Source of the DNA: Terrimonas pollutisoli
GTDB taxonomy: Bacteria > Bacteroidota > Bacteroidia > Chitinophagales > Chitinophagaceae
Assembly: GCF_029360765.1 (NCBI RefSeq)
Contig: NZ_JARKNA010000026.1
Coordinates: forward strand, 1-61,347
Length of the DNA: 61,347 nucleotides
Direction of reading: 5' to 3'
The notes beneath the pieces are model-generated. The model did no database searches, was not told where the DNA came from, and saw only the letters and a list, made by a program, of their open reading frames with translations. Shown here piece after piece: positions 45,108 to 53,841 of this stretch. The first letter of the stretch is position 1, and the number at the start of each line of letters is the position of its first letter. Both the position numbers and the translations under genes were made by a program.

Positions 45108-45446
45108 ATGAAACGTTATTGTTTAGCCCTTGATTTGGTCAATGATGAAAAACTCATTGCGGAATATGAAAAATACCATGAGAATGTGTGGCCGGAAATC
45201 AAAAAAAGTATTAATGATGCCGGCATTGTCCAAATGGAAATTTATCGCTTCACAAACCGGTTGTTTATGATCGTTGAGGCGACAGATGAATTTAATTTTG
45301 CTAATAAAGGAGCGGCGGATGCGGCTAACCCAAAGGTGCAGGAGTGGGAAGCGCTGATGTGGAAATACCAGCAAGCCATACCCGGCACTAAACCCGGTGA
45401 AAAATGGGTTTTGATGAACAAAATTTTTGACCTGGCAGTCAACTAA
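45108..45446 (+). CDS. L-rhamnose/L-fucose mutarotase family protein
   Basis: 112 aa, L-rhamnose mutarotase (RhaM/YiiL) family. It contains YEKYHENVWPEIKKSIN (~20-36) with the catalytic His, EIYRFTNRLFMIVE (~47-60) and WKYQQAIPGTKPGEKWV (~87-103). It interconverts sugar anomers so that the dehydrogenase gets the right form. In fucose clusters this family usually acts on L-fucose (context inference). Spacing to the next gene is 13 bp. Confidence 0.9.
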   Translation: MKRYCLALDLVNDEKLIAEYEKYHENVWPEIKKSINDAGIVQMEIYRFTNRLFMIVEATDEFNFANKGAADAANPKVQEWEALMWKYQQAIPGTKPGEKWVLMNKIFDLAVN

Positions 45447-45459
45447 ATGAACTCAGATT

Positions 45460-46233
45460 ATGTTTGATTTAAAGAATAAAACAGCCATTGTTACCGGAGG
45501 CGGTAGTGGTATCGGAAGAGCGATAGCTAAATTATTTGCGAAGCAGGGAGCAAAAGTTTTTATCCTTGACTACGACGAGGCGGGTGCTAATAATGTGATT
45601 GGAGAAATTAGCGCAATAGCAGGAGCTGCCCACGCCTTTAAGTGCGATGTGAGTGATCAACAACAGGTAAAGGATATTATAGCCACAATACATGCTGAAA
45701 CAAACAGCATAGACATTCTTGTCAACAATGCCGGTGTTGCACATGTGGGTAATGTAGAAAACACCAGCGAGCAGGACATCACCCGGCTTTTCAGTATCAA
45801 TGTAAAGGGAGTGTATAATCTTTTACATTCCACCGTGCCGTTGATGAAAGAAAAAGGTGGTGCTATTGTTAACCTTGCGTCGGTTGCATCGGCGGTAGGC
45901 ATTCCTGATAGGTTTGCTTATTCGATGACAAAAGGAGCTGTTGTTGGAATGACCCTGTCAACAGCGAAAGATTATATCAATTACAAAATCCGGTGCAATT
46001 GCATTTCACCTGCCCGTGTGCATACACCGTTTGTGGATGGTTTTTTGGCAAAAAATTATCCGGGAAAAGAACAAGAGATGTTTGATAAGTTGTCTAAAAC
46101 ACAGCCCATAGGCCGAATGGCAAACCCGGATGAGATTGCTTATCTCGTTTTGTATTTGTGCAGTGATGAAGCATCGTTCATTACGGGCTGTGATTACCCG
46201 ATTGATGGCGGATTTATAAAATTGAATAACTAA
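45460..46233 (+). CDS. Short-chain dehydrogenase, probable 2-keto-3-deoxy-L-fuconate dehydrogenase
   Basis: 257 aa classical SDR: TGGGSGIGRAIA (~12-23), NNAGVAH (~89), catalytic Ser in LASVASAVG (~142) and the Tyr-Lys pair in FAYSMTKGA (~156-160). The C-terminus FITGCDYPIDGGFI is typical. By context it should oxidise 2-keto-3-deoxy-L-fuconate to the 2,4-diketo acid that the FAH-family enzyme encoded next (46455) cleaves. An alternative is the L-fucose dehydrogenase step, since two SDRs are present. A GC-rich palindrome begins directly at its stop codon. Confidence 0.82.
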   Translation: MFDLKNKTAIVTGGGSGIGRAIAKLFAKQGAKVFILDYDEAGANNVIGEISAIAGAAHAFKCDVSDQQQVKDIIATIHAETNSIDILVNNAGVAHVGNVENTSEQDITRLFSINVKGVYNLLHSTVPLMKEKGGAIVNLASVASAVGIPDRFAYSMTKGAVVGMTLSTAKDYINYKIRCNCISPARVHTPFVDGFLAKNYPGKEQEMFDKLSKTQPIGRMANPDEIAYLVLYLCSDEASFITGCDYPIDGGFIKLNN

Positions 46234-46266
46234 AGCCCCCCAACCCCCTCCCAGGGGAGGGGCTTT
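46232..46266. repeat. GC-rich palindromic repeat (family 1) after the 45460 gene
   Basis: AAAGCCCC...GGGGCTTT arms with internal CCCCTCCC/GGGAGGGG-type pairing. It starts inside the TAA stop and can act as a terminator or attenuator within the fucose cluster. Bases 46267-46400 beyond it are AT-rich and hold no gene. Confidence 0.7.
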
Positions 46267-46388
46267 GCAAGGCACAGACCCGGATAGTTGATTGGTAGTT
46301 TTGAAATGAAAGAGTTGTTTAAAAAAATAATTGAGTTAAACTGTATTAATTAAACTTTAAAAATAAAAAAAGATTTTCCGCCAAGCCT

Positions 46389-46452
46389 GGGCTGTGTACA
46401 GCAAGTCCTCTATAGGAGGGGATTTAGGGGAGGCTGAAGGTCGGGAGGGGGC
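46389..46452. repeat. GC-rich palindromic repeat (family 1) before the FAH gene
   Basis: It shares the flank GGGCTGTG..CAGCAAGTC and the tail GGGGATTTAGGGGAGGCT with the repeat at 51065-51113. It ends three bases before the ATG of the FAH-family gene, so the ribosome-binding region is within or next to the repeat. Confidence 0.65.
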
Positions 46453-46454
46453 AT

Positions 46455-47315
46455 ATGAAACTAATAAGATTTGGCGAAGCCGGCAATGAAAAACCAGGTG
46501 TGTGCATTAATGATGAACATTTCGATGTGTCGGGTTTTATACAGGACTATGATGAACGTTTTTTTGCCAATGGCGGACTTCCGCACCTGGCGTGGATGGT
46601 AGAGCAGAACAAAAACATTTTGCGAAAAGTGCCGTCAAATATCAGGTTGGGTTCGCCGGTAGCAAGACCGTCCAAGATTGTTTGTATCGGCTTAAACTAT
46701 GCAGATCATGCAAATGAAACCGGAGCTGCTATTCCGCCGGAGCCGGTCATTTTTATGAAGTCAACCACATCACTGACAGGGCCTTTTGACAATATTGTTA
46801 TTCCAAGAAATTCAGCAAAAACCGACTGGGAAGTTGAACTGGCAATTGTTATCAGTAAAAAAGCGAGTTATGTTGATGAGTCGGAAGCCATGGACTATGT
46901 AGCCGGCTACTGCCTGCATAATGATGTAAGCGAAAGAGAATTTCAGCTGGAAAGAAATGGTACATGGGATAAGGGGAAAGGTTGTGACACATTTGCGCCG
47001 TTGGGCCCCTGGTTGGTAACAAAAGATGAAGTTGAAAATGTAGATGCGCTGAAGCTTTGGTTGAAAGTAAATGATAAAATGATGCAGGATGGAACCACGG
47101 CCAATTTCATTTTTAAAATTCCTTTCGTGGTATCCTATATCAGCCGGTTTATGACGTTGTTGCCCGGCGATGTTATCTCCACCGGAACACCGGCAGGTGT
47201 CGGCTTAGGATTTAATCCACAGATCTACCTGAAACCCGGTGATGTGGTAGAACTCGGGATTGACGGATTAGGAACATCGAAACAAACCTGTATAGCCTAT
47301 ACCCCCAACCCCTAA
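46455..47315 (+). CDS. Fumarylacetoacetate hydrolase-family protein, probable 2,4-diketo-3-deoxy-L-fuconate hydrolase
   Basis: 286 aa, FAH superfamily: KIVCIGLNYADHANETG (~74-90), EPVIFMKSTTSLTGP, the metal-binding E-x-E in TDWEVELAIVI (~120), and PGDVISTGTPAGVGLG (~235-250). In the fucose route this enzyme cleaves the diketo acid to pyruvate and L-lactate. The last residues Thr-Pro-Asn-Pro-stop are read from a palindromic repeat (47300-47325), so the C-terminus is not native to the family. Confidence 0.88.
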   Translation: MKLIRFGEAGNEKPGVCINDEHFDVSGFIQDYDERFFANGGLPHLAWMVEQNKNILRKVPSNIRLGSPVARPSKIVCIGLNYADHANETGAAIPPEPVIFMKSTTSLTGPFDNIVIPRNSAKTDWEVELAIVISKKASYVDESEAMDYVAGYCLHNDVSEREFQLERNGTWDKGKGCDTFAPLGPWLVTKDEVENVDALKLWLKVNDKMMQDGTTANFIFKIPFVVSYISRFMTLLPGDVISTGTPAGVGLGFNPQIYLKPGDVVELGIDGLGTSKQTCIAYTPNP

Positions 47316-47325
47316 ACGGGAGTTA
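47300..47325. repeat. GC-rich palindromic repeat (family 1) at the FAH gene stop
   Basis: ACCCCCAACCCCTAAACGGG with a following AGTT. The TAA inside it is the stop codon of the FAH-family gene. Confidence 0.65.
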
Positions 47326-47382
47326 AGAAACTTTACTCTTGTTTGGAAATTTGTATAAAGCTCCTGTCAAATAAGCTTCGGA

Positions 47383-48294
47383 ATGTCACAACGAATATTA
47401 TATAGCGCTTTGAGTATTGATGAAAGTAGCGGGGATTTTGAAAGCCCTCCACCGGTAGGCGGAGATGGGGGTGTCATTATCGATACCCATGTGCATTTTT
47501 GGAAATACGATAAGGTAAGGGACACCTGGATGGACAATACAAAAACACTGCAGCAGGATTACCTGCCGGAAACGATAGCCGGTACCCTGAACCGGAATGG
47601 AGTCAATGGATGCGTTGCTGTGCAGGCCGATCAATCTGAGCTGGAAACACATTTTTTGGTTGAGCTGGCCAAAACACACCCGCTCATTAAAGGTGTGGTG
47701 GGATGGGTAGATCTGCAAAATGAAAAGGTTGAAGAAAGGCTGCAGTATTTTTCTCAGTATAAAAGCATTAAAGGCTGGAGACATATAGTGCAGGGGGAAC
47801 CTGATGATTTTTTATTAAGGCCTGCTTTTCAAAAAGGAGTAAAAGCTCTGCAACCTTACAATTACACGTATGATGTATTGATCTATCCACGCCAATTGAA
47901 AGCAGCGGTCGAATTTGTAGAAAAATTTCCCGATCAGAAACTGGTCATCGATCATTGCGCTAAACCAGAAATAGCGAGCAAAAAAATAGACGAATGGGCA
48001 GCCTTGATGAAAGAGATAGCGGGCAACCAGCATGTTTATTGCAAATTGTCGGGATTATTTACGGAGGCCAAATGGAAGCAGTGGAGCCCGGGAGATTTTT
48101 ATCCTTATCTCGACACAGTGTTTGATTGTTTTGGAGTTGACAGGTTAATGTTTGGAAGCGATTGGCCGGTGATGTTGCTTTCGGGCATGTATGTCCAATG
48201 GAAAAGCTTATTGCTAAAATATATGGAAGATTATAAGTCTGAAGACAAGGAAAAAGTATTTGGTGGAAATGCTTCCTGGTTCTATAATGTATGA
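47383..48294 (+). CDS. Amidohydrolase, probable L-fucono-1,5-lactonase
   Basis: 303 aa from the ATG at 47383. The amidohydrolase starts in earnest at IIDTHVHFWKYDKVRD (~32), with RHIVQGEPDDF (~127), VIDHCAKPEI (~187) and FGSDWPVMLL (~260), which matches the fuconolactonase group. The first ~31 residues are not family-like: residues 22-30 (SPPPVGGDG) are encoded by a GC-rich repeat (47443-47474) inserted next to where the normal start would be. The enzyme opens the lactone made by fucose dehydrogenase to L-fuconate. Confidence 0.85.
   Translation: MSQRILYSALSIDESSGDFESPPPVGGDGGVIIDTHVHFWKYDKVRDTWMDNTKTLQQDYLPETIAGTLNRNGVNGCVAVQADQSELETHFLVELAKTHPLIKGVVGWVDLQNEKVEERLQYFSQYKSIKGWRHIVQGEPDDFLLRPAFQKGVKALQPYNYTYDVLIYPRQLKAAVEFVEKFPDQKLVIDHCAKPEIASKKIDEWAALMKEIAGNQHVYCKLSGLFTEAKWKQWSPGDFYPYLDTVFDCFGVDRLMFGSDWPVMLLSGMYVQWKSLLLKYMEDYKSEDKEKVFGGNASWFYNV
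47443..47474 (+). repeat. GC-rich repeat (family 1-like) inside the lactonase N-terminus
   Basis: AGCCCTCCACCGGTAGGCGG followed by AGATGGGGGT. It has the CCCT-core-GG-tail plan of the other copies. It is in frame with the amidohydrolase and directly precedes the codons for IIDTHVHFW. Confidence 0.5.
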
Positions 48295-48384
48295 GTTTTA
48301 AAATACTACGGGTACACGGATTTTATTTACACATCTGTAAAGTAAACTAGAAATAAAGCGGATGGTTTTTTTGAAAATAGTTGC

Positions 48385-48419
48385 GGATTCACAAACATTT
48401 TTCCGTGAATCCGTGGCAA
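48385..48419. repeat. Inverted repeat with the shared TGAATCCGTGGCAA motif
   Basis: GGATTCAC (48385-48392) pairs with GTGAATCC (48405-48412). The 14-base motif at 48406-48419 also occurs at 23184-23197. It lies in the 136-bp gap upstream of the second SDR gene. Confidence 0.5.
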
Positions 48420-48430
48420 AAAAATAAAAT

Positions 48431-49219
48431 ATGGATTTGCAAATAAAAGACAAGATCATTATTGTCACAGGTGGCGCCAAGGGCATTGGTGAAGGCATTG
48501 TAAAGGCATTGGCGAAAGAAGGAGCCATTCCTGTTATTATCGGGCGCAGTGAAAAAGATAACCTGGATGCTATAGACCGTATTGTAGAAGAAGGTGGAGT
48601 GGCGTACGAGGTCACTGCCGAACTTTCCATTCCGCAGGAATGTGAAAAGGCCGTGCAGGAAGTCATAAGGCAATTTGGAAGGATTGATGGAGTGGTAAAC
48701 AATGCAGGGGTAAATGACGGAGTAGGATTGGAGAATGGCAACTACGACAGATTTATGCAAAGCCTTCATAGCAATCTTGTTCATTACTACCTGGTAGTGC
48801 ATCATGCTTTGCCGGAATTAAAAAAATCAAAAGGCTCAATTGTCAATATTAGTTCGAAGACTGCAGAAACAGGACAGGGTAATACCTCGGCCTATGCGGC
48901 TGCTAATGGAGGACGGAATGCATTGACAAGAGAGTGGGCTGTTGAACTATTAAAATACGGCATTCGTGTGAATGCAGTAGTTGTAGCGGAGTGCTACACA
49001 CCACTGTATGATAAATGGATCAAAACATTGCCCAACCCTGAAGAAAAATTAAGAGAGATCACTTCTAAAATCCCCCTGGAAAACAGGATGACAACGGCTG
49101 AAGAGATTGCCAACATGGTGGCTTTTCTTTTAAGTGAACGGTCAAGCCATACTACCGGCCAGATCATTCATGTTGACGGTGGCTATGTACATCTTGACAG
49201 GGCTTTGGCCAACAGTTAG
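48431..49219 (+). CDS. Short-chain dehydrogenase, probable L-fucose dehydrogenase, with a changed active site
   Basis: 262 aa. SDR features: TGGAKGIGEGIV (~14-25), NNAGVND (~91), catalytic Ser in NISSKTAETG (~141), C-terminal TTGQIIHVDGGYVHLDRA. This end and the LTREWAVELLKYGIRVNAV block resemble L-fucose dehydrogenases. The usual Tyr-x3-Lys reads YAAANGG, so Asn replaces the catalytic Lys. Either the enzyme uses another proton relay or it is not a standard dehydrogenase. By context it should oxidise L-fucose to the lactone. Confidence 0.8.
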   Translation: MDLQIKDKIIIVTGGAKGIGEGIVKALAKEGAIPVIIGRSEKDNLDAIDRIVEEGGVAYEVTAELSIPQECEKAVQEVIRQFGRIDGVVNNAGVNDGVGLENGNYDRFMQSLHSNLVHYYLVVHHALPELKKSKGSIVNISSKTAETGQGNTSAYAAANGGRNALTREWAVELLKYGIRVNAVVVAECYTPLYDKWIKTLPNPEEKLREITSKIPLENRMTTAEEIANMVAFLLSERSSHTTGQIIHVDGGYVHLDRALANS

Positions 49220-49267
49220 TAGTGAACGTTGCGTGATAAAGTCAAGTACATACAAAAATATTTTTTG

Positions 49268-50905
49268 ATGAAACCAAGAGTTTTAAAAATTCATCCCGAC
49301 GACAATGTGCTGGTTGCCTTGCAAGACCTGGCAAAGGGCGAAAACATTTTATACGAAGGAGAAGAATATATTTTGCAGGAAGATATCGGCGCCAAACATA
49401 AATTTTTTATGCAGGATATGCATACTGGTGACAAGGTCATCATGTATGGCGTGTTGGTTGGAAAGATTCAATTCGATGTTGCAAAAGGAAGCCGCATGAA
49501 TACGGACAACACCAAACATGCTGCTGATCCGTTTGCATATCGGTCTTTTCATTATCAATGGCAGGCGCCCGATGTTTCAAAATTTAAAGGCAGAACTTTC
49601 AACGGATATCATCGCAGCGATGGCAGGGTTGGAACAGCCAATTACTGGCTTTTTATCCCAACGGTTTTTTGCGAAAACAGGAACCTGGATGTAATACGTG
49701 AAGCCTTGCACAATGAGTTAGGCTATAATGTCACTGATAAATACAAGCAGTATTCGCATCATCTTTTGGAAGCTTATAAAAAGGGAGAGGATATCAATAG
49801 TGTGAACTTTAGCCCTACAGTAAGCAAACAGGACAGGGTTTTTAAAAATATTGATGGTATTAAATTTTTAAATCACCAGGGTGGTTGCGGCGGTACACGA
49901 CAGGATGCGGCGGTGTTGAGCAACTTATTAGCAGCTTATGCTGATCATCCCAATGTAGCGGGTATTACTTTGCTGAGTTTGGGCTGTCAGCATTTACAGG
50001 TGAAGCAATTTTTGGAAGATGTAAAAAAGCGAAATCAAAATTTTGACAAACCGCTTTTAATTTTTGAACAACAGCAATCACAGAGCGAAGAGCAACTGAT
50101 CGCAGATGCCATTCGTAAGACGTTTGCAGGGTTGATTGAAGCCAACAAGATGGAGCGAAAACCTGCAACACTGGATAAGCTGACGGTTGGTGTGAAATGC
50201 GGGGGTAGTGATGGCTTCAGTGGTATTTCGGCTAATCCTGCTGTTGGTTATTGCAGTGACCTTTTAGTAGCATTGGGTGGGAAGGTTTTGCTGGCTGAGT
50301 TTCCGGAATTGTGCGGGGCCGAACAAGACCTGATCGATAGGACCAAAGAAGAAGTGACGGCCCGGAAGTTCATGCATTTAATGGAAACATATAATGAAGC
50401 GGCGCACAAGGTCGGTTCTGGGTTTCATATGAATCCATCGCCGGGTAATATCAAAGATGGACTGATCACCGATGCCATTAAAAGTACAGGTGCTGCAAAA
50501 AAAGGAGGCACTTCCCCGGTTGAAGACGTACTGGATTATACGGAACCGGCTACAAAGCCAGGTCTCAGCCTTGTTTGTACACCAGGCAATGACGTGGAAG
50601 CTACGACGGGTAAAACAGCGGCCGGCGCAACGCTGATCTTATTCACAACAGGGTTAGGCACACCAACCGGCAATCCGATTTGTCCAACTATTAAAGTGGC
50701 GACGAATTCGTCGCTGGCAAAACGCATGGCCGATATCATCGATATCAATACAGGCCCCATCATTGAAGGAGAAAAAACCATCGAAGAAATGGGTGAAGAT
50801 ATTTTAGAATATTGTATTAAAGCCGCCAGTGGTGAAGTAACTCCCAAAGCGGTACTGCTAAACCAGGATGATTTTATACCGTGGAAACGGGGGGTGTCGT
50901 TGTAA
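49268..50905 (+). CDS. UxaA/altronate dehydratase-family enzyme, probable L-fuconate dehydratase
   Basis: 545 aa from the ATG at 49268 (the frame to 49229 begins with TTG). An SAF-like N-terminal domain (~1-85, RVLKIHPDDNVLVALQDLAKGE) is followed by the large altronase part: NGYHRSDGRVGTANYWL (~115), HQGGCGGTRQDA (~208, Cys likely for metal), KCGGSDGFSGISANPAVG (~308-325) and GLGTPTGNPICPTIKV. The family dehydrates altronate, galactarate and related sugar acids. In this cluster the substrate is most likely L-fuconate. This would be a non-homologous stand-in for the enolase-superfamily fuconate dehydratase. Confidence 0.85.
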   Translation: MKPRVLKIHPDDNVLVALQDLAKGENILYEGEEYILQEDIGAKHKFFMQDMHTGDKVIMYGVLVGKIQFDVAKGSRMNTDNTKHAADPFAYRSFHYQWQAPDVSKFKGRTFNGYHRSDGRVGTANYWLFIPTVFCENRNLDVIREALHNELGYNVTDKYKQYSHHLLEAYKKGEDINSVNFSPTVSKQDRVFKNIDGIKFLNHQGGCGGTRQDAAVLSNLLAAYADHPNVAGITLLSLGCQHLQVKQFLEDVKKRNQNFDKPLLIFEQQQSQSEEQLIADAIRKTFAGLIEANKMERKPATLDKLTVGVKCGGSDGFSGISANPAVGYCSDLLVALGGKVLLAEFPELCGAEQDLIDRTKEEVTARKFMHLMETYNEAAHKVGSGFHMNPSPGNIKDGLITDAIKSTGAAKKGGTSPVEDVLDYTEPATKPGLSLVCTPGNDVEATTGKTAAGATLILFTTGLGTPTGNPICPTIKVATNSSLAKRMADIIDINTGPIIEGEKTIEEMGEDILEYCIKAASGEVTPKAVLLNQDDFIPWKRGVSL

Positions 50906-50935
50906 AAGCCCCCCTGTCCCCCTAAAGGGGAACTT
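50906..50935. repeat. GC-rich palindromic repeat (family 1) after the dehydratase gene
   Basis: AAGCCCCCCTGTCCCCCTAA then AGGGGAACTT, beginning directly after the TAA stop of the UxaA-family gene. Confidence 0.65.
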
Positions 50936-50980
50936 AGATCGGAGAGCTTTATAATATCTTGGAGTTAATTACTGAAAAAG

Positions 50981-51009
50981 AAAGGGATAATCGCAATGAT
51001 TATCCCTTT
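50981..51009. terminator. Bidirectional terminator at the end of the fucose cluster
   Basis: Twelve-base arms AAAGGGATAATC/GATTATCCCTTT around a GCAAT loop, with A/T tracts on both sides. It lies between convergent fucose-cluster and htpG transcripts. Confidence 0.8.
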
Positions 51010-51064
51010 AAGTTTATGAAATCTATTTTACATCAGCTAATCGTAAGAAATCGTCGAAAAGCAA

Positions 51065-51113
51065 GGGCTGTGGTCTGCAAGTCTCCCCTTTGGGGGGAGA
51101 TTTAGAGGGGGCT
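51065..51113. repeat. GC-rich palindromic repeat (family 1) at the htpG stop
   Basis: GGGCTGTGGTCTGCAAGTCT, then CCCCTTTGGGGGGAGATTTA and a GAGGGGGCTAT end. It shares its flank with 46389-46452 and overlaps the htpG stop codon at 51112-51114. Confidence 0.65.
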
Positions 51114-52998
51114 ATATCAGCTCCACACTCCTCTTCACAAACTCAGTCAGTTCTGCACCATTCAACATCCCTTGAGAAAGAAGAGCCAGGTCGAAAGCTT
51201 GTTTTGCCATCCTGTTTTGTTCGTCAGCATTTTCTGTTTGGGCAATGCGATTGATCAACGGGTGATTACCATTCACCGTTACTTTATAACTATCCGGCAT
51301 TGATCCATAGAAACCCATACCACCGCCCATTTGCGCCATATCTTTCATCCGGCGCATAAATTCATCCATGGTTACGGTCACCGGCAATTCATTCGGGCTT
51401 AGGCTTTCAACTGACACCGACATACCTGGCTTTTGAATATTTTTTTCAAACACCGATTTTACGGCTGTTGTTTGTTCTTCCGTCAGGATAGAAGGAATGC
51501 TGTCGTCTTTTTTTATCAACGCATCGATAGTATCAGAATCGACTCGCTTGATCTGTGTTTTTTCCAGCTTGTGCTCAACCTGGCTGATGAAATGATTGTC
51601 AAGCGGAGAATTCATCAGCAATACATCATAGCTTTTTGCTTCAGCTGATTGAATAAAGGCATCCTGTTTTGCGGGATCGGTTGTGTACAGGTAAACAATA
51701 TTTTCATCCTTATCGGTTTGCAATGGCTTTACCTTTTCTTTGTACTCATCCAGCGTATAATATTCCTTTTTGGTATTGGTGAGCAGGGCAAAGCTTTTTG
51801 CTTTATCATAGAATTTTTCTTCGGTGATCATGCCGTATTTCACAAACAACCCGATATCTTCCCATTTTTCTTCATACACTTTGCGGTCTTTTTTGAAAAG
51901 ATCGGCGAGTTTATCCGCTACTTTTTTAGTGATATAGGTATTGATCTTTTTTACATTGGCGTCGGCCTGTAAAAAACTGCGTGATACATTCAAAGGAATA
52001 TCCGGTGAGTCGATCACACCATGCAACAACATCAAAAACTCGGGGACAATATCTTTTACCTCATCTGTGATAAATACCTGGCGGGAGAACAATTTTATTT
52101 TGTTTGGCTTTAATTCTATTTCTTTTTTCACTTTTGGGAAGTAAAGCACACCAGTCAAATGAAAGGGATAGTCTACGTTCAAATGAATCCAGAATAACGG
52201 ATCATCGGAGAAAGGGTAGAGCTCTTTATAAAAATCAAGATAATCCTCGTCTTTTAACTCCGATGGTGACTTGGTCCAGATAGGATGTGTGTTATTAATG
52301 ATATTATCTACCTCAACCGATTTATATTTTGGTTTGCCTTCTGCATCTTCCCCATCAGGCTCCGAATTGGTTTTGGTACCAAACTTTATCGGTACGGGCA
52401 GGAATGAACAATATTTTTTCAAAATGCCTTCCAGCTTGTATTTATCCAAAAACTCTTCTGATTCGCTATTGATATGCAGAATGACGTCAGTACCCCGTTT
52501 GGTACGGCTTCCTTCACTCAATTCAAATTCGGTAGTGCCATCGCAAACCCAGCAGGCTGGCTCAGCTCCATCCTGGTATGATAGCGTTTGTATCTCCACT
52601 TTCTCTGCCACCATAAAAGCTGAATAAAAGCCCATCCCAAACTTACCGATGAGCTCATTGGCATCCTTTGCTTCTTTGAATTTTTCTACAAATTCTTCGG
52701 CGCCGGAAAAAGCGATCTGGTTGATATATTTTTTGATCTCATCGGCGGTCATGCCCAATCCATCATCACTGATGGTGATCGTCTTCTTTTCTTTGTCAAA
52801 AGCGATTTCCACCTGCAGATCACCCAATTCGCCTTTGTACTGGCCAAGGGATGAAAGCCTTTTTATTTTTTGCGATGCGTCAACAGCATTGGAAACCAGC
52901 TCACGAAGAAATATTTCGTGGTCCGAGTACAGGAATTTTTTAATGATAGGAAATATGTTCTCGGTATGAATCGAGATAGTGCCTTTTTCTTGTGTCAT
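51112..52998 (-). CDS. htpG: Molecular chaperone HtpG (Hsp90)
   Basis: 628 aa, typical bacterial Hsp90. The N-terminal ATPase carries the Bergerat motifs ELVSNAVDASQKI (~34-46), DDGLGMTADEI (~78-88) and IGKFGMGFYSAFMVAEK (~118-134). The middle domain has FPKVKKEIELKPNKIKLFSRQVFITDE (~290, shown here only as a region marker by its FSRQVF core), and a C-terminal dimerisation domain follows. It folds client proteins under stress. It is monocistronic as far as visible. The DUF1003 gene lies upstream on the same strand, with about 120 bp between. Confidence 0.96.
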   Translation of the reverse strand: MTQEKGTISIHTENIFPIIKKFLYSDHEIFLRELVSNAVDASQKIKRLSSLGQYKGELGDLQVEIAFDKEKKTITISDDGLGMTADEIKKYINQIAFSGAEEFVEKFKEAKDANELIGKFGMGFYSAFMVAEKVEIQTLSYQDGAEPACWVCDGTTEFELSEGSRTKRGTDVILHINSESEEFLDKYKLEGILKKYCSFLPVPIKFGTKTNSEPDGEDAEGKPKYKSVEVDNIINNTHPIWTKSPSELKDEDYLDFYKELYPFSDDPLFWIHLNVDYPFHLTGVLYFPKVKKEIELKPNKIKLFSRQVFITDEVKDIVPEFLMLLHGVIDSPDIPLNVSRSFLQADANVKKINTYITKKVADKLADLFKKDRKVYEEKWEDIGLFVKYGMITEEKFYDKAKSFALLTNTKKEYYTLDEYKEKVKPLQTDKDENIVYLYTTDPAKQDAFIQSAEAKSYDVLLMNSPLDNHFISQVEHKLEKTQIKRVDSDTIDALIKKDDSIPSILTEEQTTAVKSVFEKNIQKPGMSVSVESLSPNELPVTVTMDEFMRRMKDMAQMGGGMGFYGSMPDSYKVTVNGNHPLINRIAQTENADEQNRMAKQAFDLALLSQGMLNGAELTEFVKRSVELI

Positions 52999-53119
52999 AA
53001 CTGAAATGTTTTGAAAAATTCAGGTTGCCTTTAGCAAGTCCTGTTCCAATTGGAAGGTTTTGGACAAACTGGCAGCCCGGAAGCCCTTCGGCTATCAATA
53101 ATGAAGGGCAAAATTAAGG

Positions 53120-53764
53120 TTATCCCTTTTCCCGGATCATTTTGCTGATATTCTCCATCATTTCTATCTGAACTTTTTGAATTTCAAGCAGACGTTTATT
53201 ATGATACAGCAGCATATGATCGATTTTTTCGTGCAGTAACCGGATCTCCACTTCAGCTTTTAAATTCACCTTGTAATCATGCTCGGCCCGTTTACGGTCC
53301 TTGGCCTCCTGCCTGTTTTGGCTCATCATAATGATGGGTGCCTGGATAGCCGCGATACAGGATAAAATAAGGTTGAGTAGAATAAAGGGGTAGGGGTCAA
53401 AACCCCTGTTGCGAAACCACCAGATATTTACGGCAATCCATGTCAATAAAAAGCTGAAGAAAATAATAATGAAGGTCCAACTGCCGCCAAATGACGCAAC
53501 CCGGTCGGCCAGTTTTTCACCTGCCGTCAATTTTTTATCTTTTTTTAATTGAAGACTGCTGGCCAGGATAGTTTTATGTCCGACAGCTTTAATTACTGAA
53601 TTTTCTACCTCGGTTAACTCGCCTAGTTCTTCCAGCAGTAATTGCTCAATATATTTCCTGCGAAATTCATTCAGCTGGAGATCCGTCAAATTCGCCTTGT
53701 CTTCAACGCTTGCAGTCTGCTGCCGGAGATATTCATCGAAAGAATTGATAACGGAAGGTTTCAT
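53120..53764 (-). CDS. DUF1003 membrane protein
   Basis: 214 aa with two adjacent membrane helices (~97-116 TFIIIFFSFLLTWIAVNIW and ~128-148 FILLNLILSCIAAIQAPIIM). The family core ADRVASFGGSWTF precedes the first helix and SQNRQEAKDRKRAEHDYKVN follows the second. The C-terminal ~55 residues are a likely coiled coil (EVEIRLLHEKIDHMLLYHNK). Function unknown; the family is widespread and has no proven activity. The gene is downstream of the acyl-CoA ligase on the same strand. Confidence 0.9.
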   Translation of the reverse strand: MKPSVINSFDEYLRQQTASVEDKANLTDLQLNEFRRKYIEQLLLEELGELTEVENSVIKAVGHKTILASSLQLKKDKKLTAGEKLADRVASFGGSWTFIIIFFSFLLTWIAVNIWWFRNRGFDPYPFILLNLILSCIAAIQAPIIMMSQNRQEAKDRKRAEHDYKVNLKAEVEIRLLHEKIDHMLLYHNKRLLEIQKVQIEMMENISKMIREKG

Positions 53765-53841
53765 GATGCCAGGTTTAGCACATTAAGCGATTTGAGCTGC
53801 AATAAATTAAATAAAAAAACGGAGACCGGCTCCCGCATGCT

